Part shown: positions 26,899 to 34,984 of the stretch, piece after piece
How the letters are laid out: the number at the start of each line of letters is the position of its first letter
Position numbering within the stretch: position 1 is the stretch's first letter
Source of the DNA: Bacteroidales bacterium UBA6397
GTDB taxonomy: Bacteria; Bacteroidota; Bacteroidia; Bacteroidales; UBA932
DNA length: 64,000 nt
Direction: 5' to 3'
Assembly: GCA_002439875.1 (NCBI GenBank)
Contig: DJQB01000003.1
Coordinates: forward strand, 34,496 to 98,495
Position numbers and translations under genes: made by a program
The notes under the pieces: generated by a model
Told to the model about the DNA's origin: nothing
The model's input: only the letters and a program-made list of their open reading frames with translations
The model's database searches: none

Positions 26899-26920
26899 CT
26901 ACTCGGTGGTCGGCTTGAAG
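26826..26920. repeat. Short direct repeat at the lplA 3' end
   Basis: A 30-bp unit beginning CCTTAGAGCTAC occurs at 26826-26855 and 26891-26920 (28/30 identical, 65 bp apart). The second copy contains the lplA stop codon and last codons; the first lies just downstream of the gene. Confidence 0.7.
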
Positions 26921-27864
26921 AGGAGGCTTGCGAGTTCGTCGGGGGTGGCGCCACGGAAATAGGTGGCGACGGGCTGGGTGGCGAGGAAGGACTTTACGTC
27001 AGCGGGGTCGTAACGGAGGCCGATCATCTTGGCGGCCAACACATCAGCGGGGGTGTCAAAGAGAAAATCACCTGTGAAGTCGAGACGGGTGATGAGGCCG
27101 TGATCCACACGGAGATTGGCCTCGACTGTGCCGCAGGAGAGTTTGGCCTTGCAGTGGAAGTCGGCTTCGTGGGAGTGACCGTAAATGAAATCCCATGTGG
27201 AGAACTTCTCGCCTGCCTGCTTGCGGACCTCGGCGATCTGCTCGTCCGAGAGTGGCATCCGGCCGTCTCCGGCGGAAAGGATTTCCTGAAGTTTGGCCTG
27301 GAGCTCGTCCAAAGACTTGAACTGAGGCAGATACTCCTTCAGGTTCGCCACACGGCTCTTGACCGAGGATATTCCTTTGGCCTGCATCTTCGAGGTCGGA
27401 GTGTCGAGGACTTTGACAAGGGTGTCAAGATCAACGTCGTACATCAGCGTGCCGTGGATGATCTCCTGATTGTGGGAGACGCGGCGGGCGTAACCGGAAA
27501 CCTTTCTTCCTTCCACGAATATGTCGTTGCGGCCTGTCAGCTCAGCCGGAACGCCCAGCTGACGCAGGGCATCCACCATCGGCTGCGGGGACGGATTCCT
27601 GCCGATGATCGTGTAGTTCATGTTCTGGAGGTCGTGATAGACGGCTCCGCCACCGGTCACACGGCGCGCCAACGTGATTCCGTGAGAGTTGAGATAGTCC
27701 AGATTCACCTCGCTGTAGGCGTTCTGGTTCAAGCCGATGATCACCGCAGGGCGGTTCCTCCAGAGGAAGAAATACGGCTCCTCTGACGGGATGTTCTCAA
27801 GGCAATATTCATCGAACGCAAGGTTGAAATACGGGTCAGTGGAGTTGTTGATAAGATATTTCAT
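26899..27864 (-). CDS. lplA: Lipoate-protein ligase A
   Basis: A 321-residue cytosolic enzyme that adenylates free lipoate and attaches it to lipoyl domains. Diagnostic motifs: PYFNLAFDEYCLEN, the RRVTGGGAVYHD nucleotide/lipoyl loop (~residues 67-78), and KVSGYARRVSHNQEIIHGT with LMYDVDLDTL. The C-terminal accessory domain is present. It would serve the E2 lipoyl domain encoded 11 kb away. It ends inside the short direct repeat noted above. The start is the first ATG of a clean family N-terminus (MKYLINNSTDPYFNLA). Confidence 0.93.
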   Translation of the reverse strand: MKYLINNSTDPYFNLAFDEYCLENIPSEEPYFFLWRNRPAVIIGLNQNAYSEVNLDYLNSHGITLARRVTGGGAVYHDLQNMNYTIIGRNPSPQPMVDALRQLGVPAELTGRNDIFVEGRKVSGYARRVSHNQEIIHGTLMYDVDLDTLVKVLDTPTSKMQAKGISSVKSRVANLKEYLPQFKSLDELQAKLQEILSAGDGRMPLSDEQIAEVRKQAGEKFSTWDFIYGHSHEADFHCKAKLSCGTVEANLRVDHGLITRLDFTGDFLFDTPADVLAAKMIGLRYDPADVKSFLATQPVATYFRGATPDELASLLFKPTTE

Positions 27865-27901
27865 TGCACATTATAAAAGTCATCAAAGTAAGGACCAGGC
27901 T

Positions 27902-28471
27902 TTATAGGCCGCTTTCGATTACCGGCAGGATATATTTCTTTATTTCAGGGTAATTCGGAAGATGAGTCCCCGGATAGGAACGCGAGCGACCTGGATAATA
28001 GGATTCGAACTCGTCCTTGCAGTTCACCATCTCGTCACGGTCGGCGAACATGCCGGTTGTCAAGGCGATCTCTTCGGGAGAAAGTCCGTCAAACTCAGAG
28101 GCCTCCAAACAGGCATATTCATCGCACAACGCATCGGTGACAGTGAACGTCAACGCTCCGTCGCGGCGCGGGGAGAGATATTCACGCTCCCCTGTCATTG
28201 TGCGGAGGAGTCGGGAGATGTGAAAGTCAGGGTTGACGAGGATCTTTCGGCAGCCACGGAGCTTCTGCGCCAAGAATCCGCCGAGGGACAGGCCGATGAT
28301 GAGATCAGGACTCTCGTCACGGCATATTCCTTTAAGAAGGTCAAGAGCCTCGCGCGGGTCAATGGGAACATCAGGAGCGATGACCTCGCTGCCCTTCAGA
28401 AGAATCCGCAGGGAGGATGCCATCTTGTAGGCTCCGGAGGAGGCAAGTCCGTGGATGAAAAGGACTTTCAT
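27902..28471 (-). CDS. YqiA/YcfP-type alpha/beta hydrolase
   Basis: A 189-residue small alpha/beta hydrolase. The N-terminal strand and oxyanion loop read VLFIHGLASSG, and the nucleophile elbow is IIGLSLGGFLAQKL (Ser near residue 82). An aspartate (FADRDEMVNC) and a histidine (YPGTHLPNYPEI) in the C-terminal part complete a plausible triad. These UPF0227-like proteins are esterases with unknown natural substrates. It is packed between lplA and the HAD gene on the same strand with gaps of 15-40 nt. Confidence 0.85.
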   Translation of the reverse strand: MKVLFIHGLASSGAYKMASSLRILLKGSEVIAPDVPIDPREALDLLKGICRDESPDLIIGLSLGGFLAQKLRGCRKILVNPDFHISRLLRTMTGEREYLSPRRDGALTFTVTDALCDEYACLEASEFDGLSPEEIALTTGMFADRDEMVNCKDEFESYYPGRSRSYPGTHLPNYPEIKKYILPVIESGL

Positions 28472-28486
28472 CGGAAACTCAACAGA

Positions 28487-29377
28487 CTAGCCCTTGTGGC
28501 TCTCAATAATCAGGTCACAGAGTTCCTTGAGGTCGCGGACAATGATGTCAGCCGGGTAATGCTCCGGATTAGGATTGGAGCGGGCATCCTCGGCAACCTT
28601 CAATGCCGTCTCAAGGGTCGTCTCTCCGGAGAGGACGAGCGCGCTGACGGCTCCGGCATTGTGACCCATCGCGATGTCGGTGTAGATCCGGTCTCCGACC
28701 ATGGCGATCTCGTCAGGTTGGAGTCCGTTGCGGTCGCGGATGCCGTCAAGCATGGTCGGATCAGGCTTGCCCATCACCTTGTCAGGCTTTCTTCCGGTCG
28801 CAGCCTCAATGCACTTCTGGAGCGATCCGCAATCCACAAGGACAGTCCTCGCGTCCGTCGGGCAGACCCAATCCGGATTGGTAGCGATGTAGGGGATGCC
28901 TTGCTTCGCCCACCACGCAGCCCTGCAGAGGCGTGAATATACCAGAGTCGTGTCAAAAGCCACAATCAGCATGTCAGGAACGTCATCCGGATCATCCGCG
29001 CAGGAGATGAACCCTGCCTTCTCGAACTGACCGATCATGCTCGGAGTTCCCAACATGAAGAGTTTCTTTACATTAGGGTAATTCTTCCTGATGTAGTCTA
29101 TCGTGGCGATCGGGGTCGTGTACATATTCCCCTCATCGGCAGGGATCCCCATCCCGGAGAGCTTCTTGAGGTAGTCCTCAACCGACTTCGTCGGATTGTT
29201 TGTGAGGAATGAATATCCCACCCCGTTCTTCTTCATCTTTTCCAGAACCTCTACCGTGAAAGGGAAGATGTTGTTCTCCATGTAGATCGTGCCGTCCATG
29301 TCCAGAGCCAGATGCTTGATCCGGCGGAGCTTGGCCTTCTGCTCAGCTGTGAGAGACTTGTTATAGTTTTCTGTCAT
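28487..29377 (-). CDS. HAD-IIA family sugar phosphatase (NagD-like)
   Basis: A 296-residue cytosolic phosphatase. HAD motif I is LALDMDGTIYMENNIFPFTV (nucleophile Asp in DMDGT), motif II is FLTNNPTKS, and motif III/IV is KPDPTMLDGIRD then MVGDRIYTDIAMGHNAGA. The cap follows motif II, as in class IIA. Members act on nucleotide, sugar or glycerol phosphates. The divergent neighbour is an organophosphate antiporter, which hints at a phosphorylated C3 or C6 compound; this is inference. Confidence 0.9.
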   Translation of the reverse strand: MTENYNKSLTAEQKAKLRRIKHLALDMDGTIYMENNIFPFTVEVLEKMKKNGVGYSFLTNNPTKSVEDYLKKLSGMGIPADEGNMYTTPIATIDYIRKNYPNVKKLFMLGTPSMIGQFEKAGFISCADDPDDVPDMLIVAFDTTLVYSRLCRAAWWAKQGIPYIATNPDWVCPTDARTVLVDCGSLQKCIEAATGRKPDKVMGKPDPTMLDGIRDRNGLQPDEIAMVGDRIYTDIAMGHNAGAVSALVLSGETTLETALKVAEDARSNPNPEHYPADIIVRDLKELCDLIIESHKG

Positions 29378-29504
29378 ATTCGTGTTACTTTTTTATGTCC
29401 GCTTTTGGTAGGCTCGACGACCGGGCGGGCGACCAGGCTCGGTGGCCGAACATATTCAAATTTTACAAAAATAGCAATTTCTTCATTAAGAATGCCGTTT
29501 TTTG

Positions 29505-29512
29505 TATCTTTG
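29505..29512 (+). promoter_or_regulatory. -7 promoter box (TATCTTTG) of the OPA antiporter gene
   Basis: TATCTTTG ends 28 nt before the ATG at 29541. No good -33 TTTG is seen. Confidence 0.55.
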
Positions 29513-29540
29513 CGTCCCCCCGTTTTTAAAACGCTAAAAG

Positions 29541-30944
29541 ATGGATCAATCAGTAAAGAAGAAGTACAATTACTGGCAGTGGAGAACCCTCATCATCCTG
29601 ATGATAGGCTACGCCCTTTTCTATTTCGTAAGGAAGAACTTCAGCATCACAATGCCGGCCTTGGAGGCGGAGCTTGGAATCAGCAAGGTCAAGCTCGGCC
29701 TGTTCCTGACCATGCATGGAATCATCTACGGTGTCTCAAGGTTCATCAACGGCTTCATCGCCGACCGCGTCAGCCGCAGGAAGATGATGGCAGCGGGACT
29801 TTTCCTCTCCGCGCTCGTGAACATATTCATAGGTCTCAGCCCTGAGATGAACGGCCTGTTCAACTTTATGGACGGTGAGGGCAAGGCCACGATGGGGATG
29901 GTCGCTTTCATCGGAAGCCTTTGGCTGATAAACGGTTACACCCAAGGAATGGGATTTCCGCCGTGCGGGAGCCTTATGGCCCACTGGATCAAGCCTTCCG
30001 AACTTGCCACCAAGCAGGCCATCTGGAACAGCTCGCACTCCATCGGAGCCAGCCTTGTGGCGTTCCTCTGCGGAACATTCATCCTGAACCACTTCTCCTA
30101 CTCGGCCTGGCAGTGGTGCTTCTTCGTGCCAGCGCTCCTCGCCATAGCCGGAGCTGTTCTGGTTTTCTTCGGCCTCAAAGACACCCCGACCTCGGTCGGT
30201 CTGCCTGGTCCTGAGGAGATTGACGACAACGCCCCTGTCAAGGAAGTCGTCACCGAGCCTAAGGAGTTCACCGATTTCGCCTACAAAAGATTCGTCAAGG
30301 AGATGGTGTTCAAAAACCCTATCGTCTGGATTCTCGCGACATCCAACTTCTTCATCTACATCATCCGTTTCACGATTCTGGACTGGGGTGCCACCTTCCT
30401 CACGCAGGACAGGGAACTCAGCATCCAGACCGCCTCGACAGTAGTGGGGATCACCGAGGTTCTCGGCATAGTCGGCACACTTCTGGCCGGCTGGGCGACC
30501 GACAAGTTCTTCGGCAGCAAGGCACACAGAACCTGCCTCATCGGCCTTGCCTGCGCGACAGCCTGCTTCATCCTCTTCTGGCTCACACCTAAGGAGATGG
30601 CCGGCCTGTCAGTGGCCCTGATCATAATGGCCAGCTTCTTCATCTACATGCCGCAGGCTCTTATAGGAATATGCCTGTCCAACCAGGCCACCAAGCGTGT
30701 CGCCTCCTCAGCCAACGGAATGGCTGGCATCCTCGGCTACGCCAGCACCGCCATCTCCGGTCTCGTCTTCGGAGCCCTTGCCGACAAGTTCGGCTGGAAC
30801 TCGGTCTTCGAGGTGGCCATCGCCCTGGGCATAGTCGGCGTGGTCCTTTTCGCCATCATCTGGAAAGCCCCCGCCGACGGCTACGCCAAAGCCGACAAAC
30901 TCCTTGAGCAGGTCAAAGCCGACTACGATGCCCGGCGCAAGTAG
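29541..30944 (+). CDS. Organophosphate:phosphate antiporter (GlpT/UhpT family)
   Basis: A 467-residue, 12-helix major facilitator. The OPA signature is evident: Arg in YFVRKNFSITMPALEAELGI after helix 1, FINGFIADRVSRRKMMAAGL between helices 2 and 3, and NGYTQGMGFPPCGSLMAHWI, which corresponds to the conserved GlpT/UhpC motif. It imports glycerol-3-phosphate or a hexose phosphate in exchange for Pi; the substrate cannot be decided here. It ends before a strong terminator. The divergent neighbour encodes a HAD phosphatase. Confidence 0.92.
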   Translation: MDQSVKKKYNYWQWRTLIILMIGYALFYFVRKNFSITMPALEAELGISKVKLGLFLTMHGIIYGVSRFINGFIADRVSRRKMMAAGLFLSALVNIFIGLSPEMNGLFNFMDGEGKATMGMVAFIGSLWLINGYTQGMGFPPCGSLMAHWIKPSELATKQAIWNSSHSIGASLVAFLCGTFILNHFSYSAWQWCFFVPALLAIAGAVLVFFGLKDTPTSVGLPGPEEIDDNAPVKEVVTEPKEFTDFAYKRFVKEMVFKNPIVWILATSNFFIYIIRFTILDWGATFLTQDRELSIQTASTVVGITEVLGIVGTLLAGWATDKFFGSKAHRTCLIGLACATACFILFWLTPKEMAGLSVALIIMASFFIYMPQALIGICLSNQATKRVASSANGMAGILGYASTAISGLVFGALADKFGWNSVFEVAIALGIVGVVLFAIIWKAPADGYAKADKLLEQVKADYDARRK

Positions 30945-30963
30945 CGGTTTCACACCGCCACAC

Positions 30964-31014
30964 GAGGCTGTTTTGTGGTTACAGATCATGCCTAAGCAAC
31001 CACAAAACAGCTTC
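30964..31014 (+). terminator. Terminator after the OPA antiporter
   Basis: GAGGCTGTTTTGTGGTT (30964-30980) pairs with AACCACAAAACAGCTTC (30998-31014), a 17-bp stem with one G-T wobble, starting 20 nt after the stop codon. Confidence 0.75.
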
Positions 31015-31229
31015 TTAGGCAATAAACTCTTCGCTTTCTCAAAAAAAATGGCGATGCCCTCTGAGACTTTACTGCAAAGGATCCTCTCCGCGATATAAAG
31101 CAGAAGCCACCGACCTCTTCACCTCACTGCCACGACAAAGGAGGTCACTGGGAGGTCAACTTATAATGAGATTCAATGCTGCTCCCCTTATGGTACTTTG
31201 TGGATTGTCGTTTGACATTGCGGATGTTA

Positions 31230-31692
31230 TTACGAAATGCCACTCAGGTCAAGTTTATAGACATGATCGTTATCCGGACGATTCTTTTTAAGAAATATCA
31301 GCATATAAACAGGCAGATATGTGATTGAGCCACGTACTGAAAGGTTATCGTCACAGAAAACCATTCCGCTTTCGATGCCATAATCAGGAACCATCAGCAC
31401 GTTGTCCATAGCGCTATGTCTGATGTAGTCTTTGCCGGACTTGATCTCGATCGGAAGTACTTTCTCCTTGTATGTGATGACAAAATCGACCTCTCCAAAC
31501 TTCTTGTTGTTGTAGTATGCCAAAGAGAAACCGTGTGCGGTCAATTCCTGCGCGGCGGCGTTCCCGAATATTCCACCGTAGTTGACATCCACCTCACCGC
31601 GAAGAAGTTTCAGCTGCAGTCCGTCTGAATATTGGCAGGCAAGAAGCCCGACATCGTTCATAAACAACTTGTATCCCAGGACAAGTATTTAG
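31230..31692 (-). pseudogene. C-terminal remnant of an ATPase/DUF4143 protein
   Basis: The open frame encodes only the C-terminal DUF4143 nuclease-like half of this family: KLFMNDVGLLACQYSDGLQL, then ELTAHGFSLAYYNNKKFGEV and the catalytic-type DFVITYKEKVLPIEIKSGKD. No AAA domain precedes it: the frame is closed by a TAA near 31692, right before ILVLGYKLFMND. A full-length member normally has ~400 residues with a Walker A motif. The remnant is therefore best read as a truncated gene, though a short protein from an internal start (TTG at 31667) is possible. An intact relative lies 0.5 kb away. Confidence 0.75.
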
Positions 31693-32132
31693 CCGTGTAA
31701 CAAGTTGACACTCTGCGGATAAGACTCTTTCCTATGGTTGATATATGCTAAAGATGGATGTATATGTAGCACTCTACGAACAACTTGCCCGCCACTGGCT
31801 CTGTATGAGCAAGTGGCGAATAAGGCTTTGTTTATCAGTAGATTAACGTCTTCCCTTTAGCAAAAACCAACCAAAGGGAATACGTTAGGATATTCATTGA
31901 CAGCTAATTAGAAATCACGGTGTTCGATGTTTAACACATAGATGCCTTATGAGTTCTCCCCTGGCGATAAAAACCGGTAGCGTCAAGTGTGTTTTGCTCA
32001 TAATCTCCTAACGGAAGTCATTTCGCTGCCGGCAACTGTATTGAAACTGAGAGTTCGTCTCTTCGGATAATTTACAGCAATAGAACAAACGCAGGAAGAT
32101 AGCCACAATATGGACAATGTGAAGGACCTGAT
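31693..32132. other. AT-rich intergenic region, no gene seen
   Basis: 440 bp with two imperfect stem-loops: GCCACTGGCTC ... GAGCAAGTGGC (31794-31819) and CCCTTT ... AAAGGG with flanking AACGT/ACGTT (31848-31889). Part of it loosely resembles the gaps at 25.3 kb and 51.4 kb. Confidence 0.4.
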
Positions 32133-33332
32133 CTATTTCTTTTTGAACAATGGCTTCAGATCCATCACGAAAAAATCCTCCAGAGGCAGAGCCTGAGGGC
32201 CAACGATGAATGCTGCGGTGATCTTGTCCGCAAATTGTTCTTTGAACTTCTCAAAGCCCACGGTCTTATCAACGCTGCCACTTTTAACTTCTATTGCGAC
32301 AAGCGACTGTCCTTTTCTCAGAACATAATCGCACTTTTGCCGTCTTTCATTTCTCCAATAAAACAACTCATAGTCATCGGTCATCGCCCTGTTGGCCAGA
32401 TGCGCCCCCACAGCGGACTCAACCTGGCGTCCCCATTCTGCCGGGTCCACAAGAGCATAGTCAAAAGAGAATGTTCCGAACCTATTACGGAACGCATTGT
32501 TGAACACCTGCATTTTAGGGACAGACTGTTTCTCCTTTACCCTTGATGGGGAATAGTTCTGAAGGGGTTGTACTGTCATTGATTTGCTGAGTATGTCAAG
32601 ATAGTTTTTGATTGTCGGAACGGTACCGCTGTTCATCGTTCCTTGCATCTTAGTAAGAGACAATTCCTTGGCAGATTCAGTGCAGGCGAGTTCAAACACC
32701 TGCCTCAGAAGAGCCGGGTTGCGGATCTCCTCGATCTCAAGAATATCCCGTGTCAGAATCGGAGATATTATCGAATCTTCCATAAGGTTACGCCATCTAT
32801 CCTCATCTTGAATATCCGGTGCAAGTCCTGGGAATCCTCCAAAGTAAACATATTCATCCATCGAAAAACCAAAGGCATCATGCATTTCCTGCCAATCCCA
32901 ATAGCCCATTTTTATGGTTTCAAAGCGGCCCTCAAGGGATTCCTCAAGTCCTTTCTGCAACAGAAGGCGGGAAGAACCGAGCAAAATCACCTTCAAATTA
33001 CGGTGACTTCTGGAATCCTCATCCCATTCCTTCTTCACCTGCTCACTCCAACCTTTGATTTTCTGGACTTCATCAATGATAAGAATATGTTCTTGCTCCG
33101 AATGAATATCCATCCGCATGCGCGCCTGCTGCCATTTGTCCGGAATCCACGAAGTGTCAAAGCGATTGACATTATCCGCAGCGAAAAAATCAAACGGAAC
33201 CGAAGTCCCTTCCGTAAACTGTCCAACCAATGTGGATTTACCAACCTGACGTGGCCCCATTACTATCTGCATCCGACGCCGTGGCTCAGCCATTCGGGAT
33301 TTAAGAATATTCAGATGTCGCCTTTGGTACAT
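32133..33332 (-). CDS. ATP-binding protein with AAA and DUF4143 domains
   Basis: A 399-residue soluble protein. The N-terminal AAA_14 domain has Walker A GPRQVGKST (residues ~25-33), Walker B HILIIDEVQ (~82-90) and a sensor-like VILLGSSRLLL. The C-terminal DUF4143 half carries a PD-(D/E)XK-like core (CDYVLRKGQSLVAIEVKSGS). These proteins are common accessory genes in Bacteroidota, often in multiple copies; their role is uncertain. Base composition is more AT-rich than neighbours, which fits acquisition. A symmetrical AT-rich element sits directly before the start, suggesting autoregulation. Confidence 0.85.
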   Translation of the reverse strand: MYQRRHLNILKSRMAEPRRRMQIVMGPRQVGKSTLVGQFTEGTSVPFDFFAADNVNRFDTSWIPDKWQQARMRMDIHSEQEHILIIDEVQKIKGWSEQVKKEWDEDSRSHRNLKVILLGSSRLLLQKGLEESLEGRFETIKMGYWDWQEMHDAFGFSMDEYVYFGGFPGLAPDIQDEDRWRNLMEDSIISPILTRDILEIEEIRNPALLRQVFELACTESAKELSLTKMQGTMNSGTVPTIKNYLDILSKSMTVQPLQNYSPSRVKEKQSVPKMQVFNNAFRNRFGTFSFDYALVDPAEWGRQVESAVGAHLANRAMTDDYELFYWRNERRQKCDYVLRKGQSLVAIEVKSGSVDKTVGFEKFKEQFADKITAAFIVGPQALPLEDFFVMDLKPLFKKK

Positions 33333-33337
33333 AGTGA

Positions 33338-33382
33338 TTTTATAAATTGTGTTTTACAAATTTATAAAATATATTTTACAAA
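33338..33382 (-). promoter_or_regulatory. Operator-like repeats and promoter of the ATPase gene
   Basis: A perfect 11-bp inverted repeat (TTTTATAAATT 33338-33348 / AATTTATAAAA 33359-33369) overlaps two direct TTTTACAAA copies (33352-33360, 33374-33382) spaced 22 bp, two helical turns. A minus-strand TAAATTTG box (33364-33357) lies within it, 24 nt from the ATG. Confidence 0.6.
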
Positions 33383-33478
33383 ATCGCAAGTTTTAAGATA
33401 ATTAATTGACTGCTAAACATCTACCCTATAGCAACAACTACAGAAAACCTCCAAGACATTCAAGTGCTTCGATAGATG

Positions 33479-33504
33479 GTGCACCTCGACAAGCTCGGTG
33501 ATCA
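33479..33504 (+). repeat. TTCGACAAGCTC-type dispersed repeat (variant)
   Basis: GGTGCACCTCGACAAGCTCG followed by GTGATC matches the consensus arms (GGTCACT ... AGTGACC) with several changes. It lies 100 bp before the GTAACGTG hairpin. Confidence 0.65.
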
Positions 33505-33604
33505 AGTCAAACCTCTTGTTCAGCTACCGGATAGAGCCATAGGAACAGCGGACGAAAAGAGTAGGAGAGGCCATAACAGCAGCCGAGGTTATAACCGCAA
33601 CCCA

Positions 33605-33667
33605 CAAAGAATTTCCCCTTGCCGCAATTTTTGTAACGTGAAAAATTCGGCAAGGGGAAATTCTTTG
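33605..33667. repeat. Long hairpin with GTAACGTG loop, copy 1
   Basis: A 20-bp perfect outer stem (CAAAGAATTTCCCCTTGCCG, 33605-33624, with 33648-33667), one bulged C, then AATTTTT/AAAAATT around the loop GTAACGTG (33633-33640). It lies 25 nt beyond the end of the dehydrogenase operon, so it could terminate it. The same loop occurs in a hairpin at 51608-51676. Confidence 0.8.
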
Positions 33668-33691
33668 CGGGGTCAAACCCTATGACGAGCA

Positions 33692-34972
33692 CTACTTGCT
33701 CAGCTCACCTGCATGGGAGAGGAGATATTCTTCAGCCTCAACGTTCCAGAGGCCGCCCCGGGCCTTGCAGAGGCGGTCGAGTTCGGCATAGACAGGGTTG
33801 GTCCGACCTTTTTCCTCGAACTCTGTGATGGCGACAAGCGGCATCTCCACGTGGGTGTAGATGAGTTTCTTGCCGCCTTTGATCGATGGGAGGTTCAGCG
33901 TGGTCTCAGGGACTACGTTGAGGCCTCCGATGTGGGTCACCAAACCGGCTGGATCAAGGCCTTCGCCCATCATCTTGAGGGCTTCCTTCATGTCCTCGGT
34001 GTTTCCACCGCTGGTACCTACCACATGGGTTGACGCGTAGTGGACGTTGTAGAAGTTGAACGGAGCCTTGAAATCGGAACGGCCCGGGCCTGAGAAGAAA
34101 TTCAGGCAGCCATCCTGACCGAGGATGTCGTCACCCTGTTCAACGACTGCGGGAACAGGGGCCATCACGATGACCTCATCGTAGCCTGTTCCACCGGAAA
34201 TCTCACGCAGAGTCTCGACCGGGTTCTCAACCGCACCGGTGTTCACATAGCGCAGGTCAATTCCACGTGAGGCAGCAAACTCCTTGGTGTAGAGAGTCGC
34301 GGCACGGTCAAGACGAGCCTGGTCTATGTCCGTCACCACAAAGAGAGCCGGTCTCCTGTCCTCACGGCGGAGAACATAATTGATCATTGCTAGACCCATC
34401 GGACCGACACCGGCCAGAAGAGCCATCTTGCCTCCGTCCTTGATTTCCATCTGGTGAACATACGAGCCGGGATGCGTGTGATAGCAGGCGTGCATCGCAC
34501 CGATCACACAGGCAAGAGGCTCACTCAATGACGCTGGATAGAATCCAGGGCCATTGTAATGCAGAAGGCACCCCATCTCCATCACATCCGAAGGGATGAT
34601 GATGTAGGTCGCGTCACCACCGGCGTAGCGATAGGAATATCCCGGGGCGGACAGCAGTCCGGCAGGGCCGTCCTCGTAGTTGAGGGCGGGCTGGATGGAG
34701 AACTTGTCACCCGGCTTGAACTGATCCTTCCACTTGGCGCCGACCTCGATGATCTCTCCGGCGAACTCGTGGCCGATGATCGTGGGATTATCGGCGATGT
34801 CCCCCGGAACTCTCTTGTGGTCAGAACCTTGATGAGAAGACTTGTAGGAAGACATGCAAAGACTGTCGCTGACAACCTTAGCAAGGATTTCGTCATCCTT
34901 CATCTCGGGGAGCTCAAACTCCTCGAGACGAAGGTCTTCCTTACCATATAATCTAACGGCTTTTGTAAGCAT
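33692..34972 (-). CDS. Zinc-type medium-chain dehydrogenase (sorbose-1-phosphate reductase-like)
   Basis: A 426-residue NAD(P)-dependent oxidoreductase. The N-terminal GroES-like domain has SDSLCMSSYKSSHQG (catalytic zinc Cys position) and NPTIIGHEFAGEIIEVGAKW. The Rossmann half has LLAGVGPMGLAMINYVL and VVTDIDQARLDRA. The closest family I can name is L-sorbose-1-phosphate reductase-like MDR proteins, and the substrate is unknown. It is the last gene of the 2-oxoacid dehydrogenase operon (12 nt after E1), suggesting its substrate or product is linked to that pathway. Confidence 0.82.
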   Translation of the reverse strand: MLTKAVRLYGKEDLRLEEFELPEMKDDEILAKVVSDSLCMSSYKSSHQGSDHKRVPGDIADNPTIIGHEFAGEIIEVGAKWKDQFKPGDKFSIQPALNYEDGPAGLLSAPGYSYRYAGGDATYIIIPSDVMEMGCLLHYNGPGFYPASLSEPLACVIGAMHACYHTHPGSYVHQMEIKDGGKMALLAGVGPMGLAMINYVLRREDRRPALFVVTDIDQARLDRAATLYTKEFAASRGIDLRYVNTGAVENPVETLREISGGTGYDEVIVMAPVPAVVEQGDDILGQDGCLNFFSGPGRSDFKAPFNFYNVHYASTHVVGTSGGNTEDMKEALKMMGEGLDPAGLVTHIGGLNVVPETTLNLPSIKGGKKLIYTHVEMPLVAITEFEEKGRTNPVYAELDRLCKARGGLWNVEAEEYLLSHAGELSK

Positions 34973-34984
34973 GGTCGTTACTTT

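Noticed and set aside
29401..29445. Additional TTCGACAAG-type repeat upstream of the OPA antiporter
   Set aside because: GGCTCGACGACCGGGC and CAGGCTCGGTGGCCG resemble the repeat only over 8-10 bases; too weak to call.
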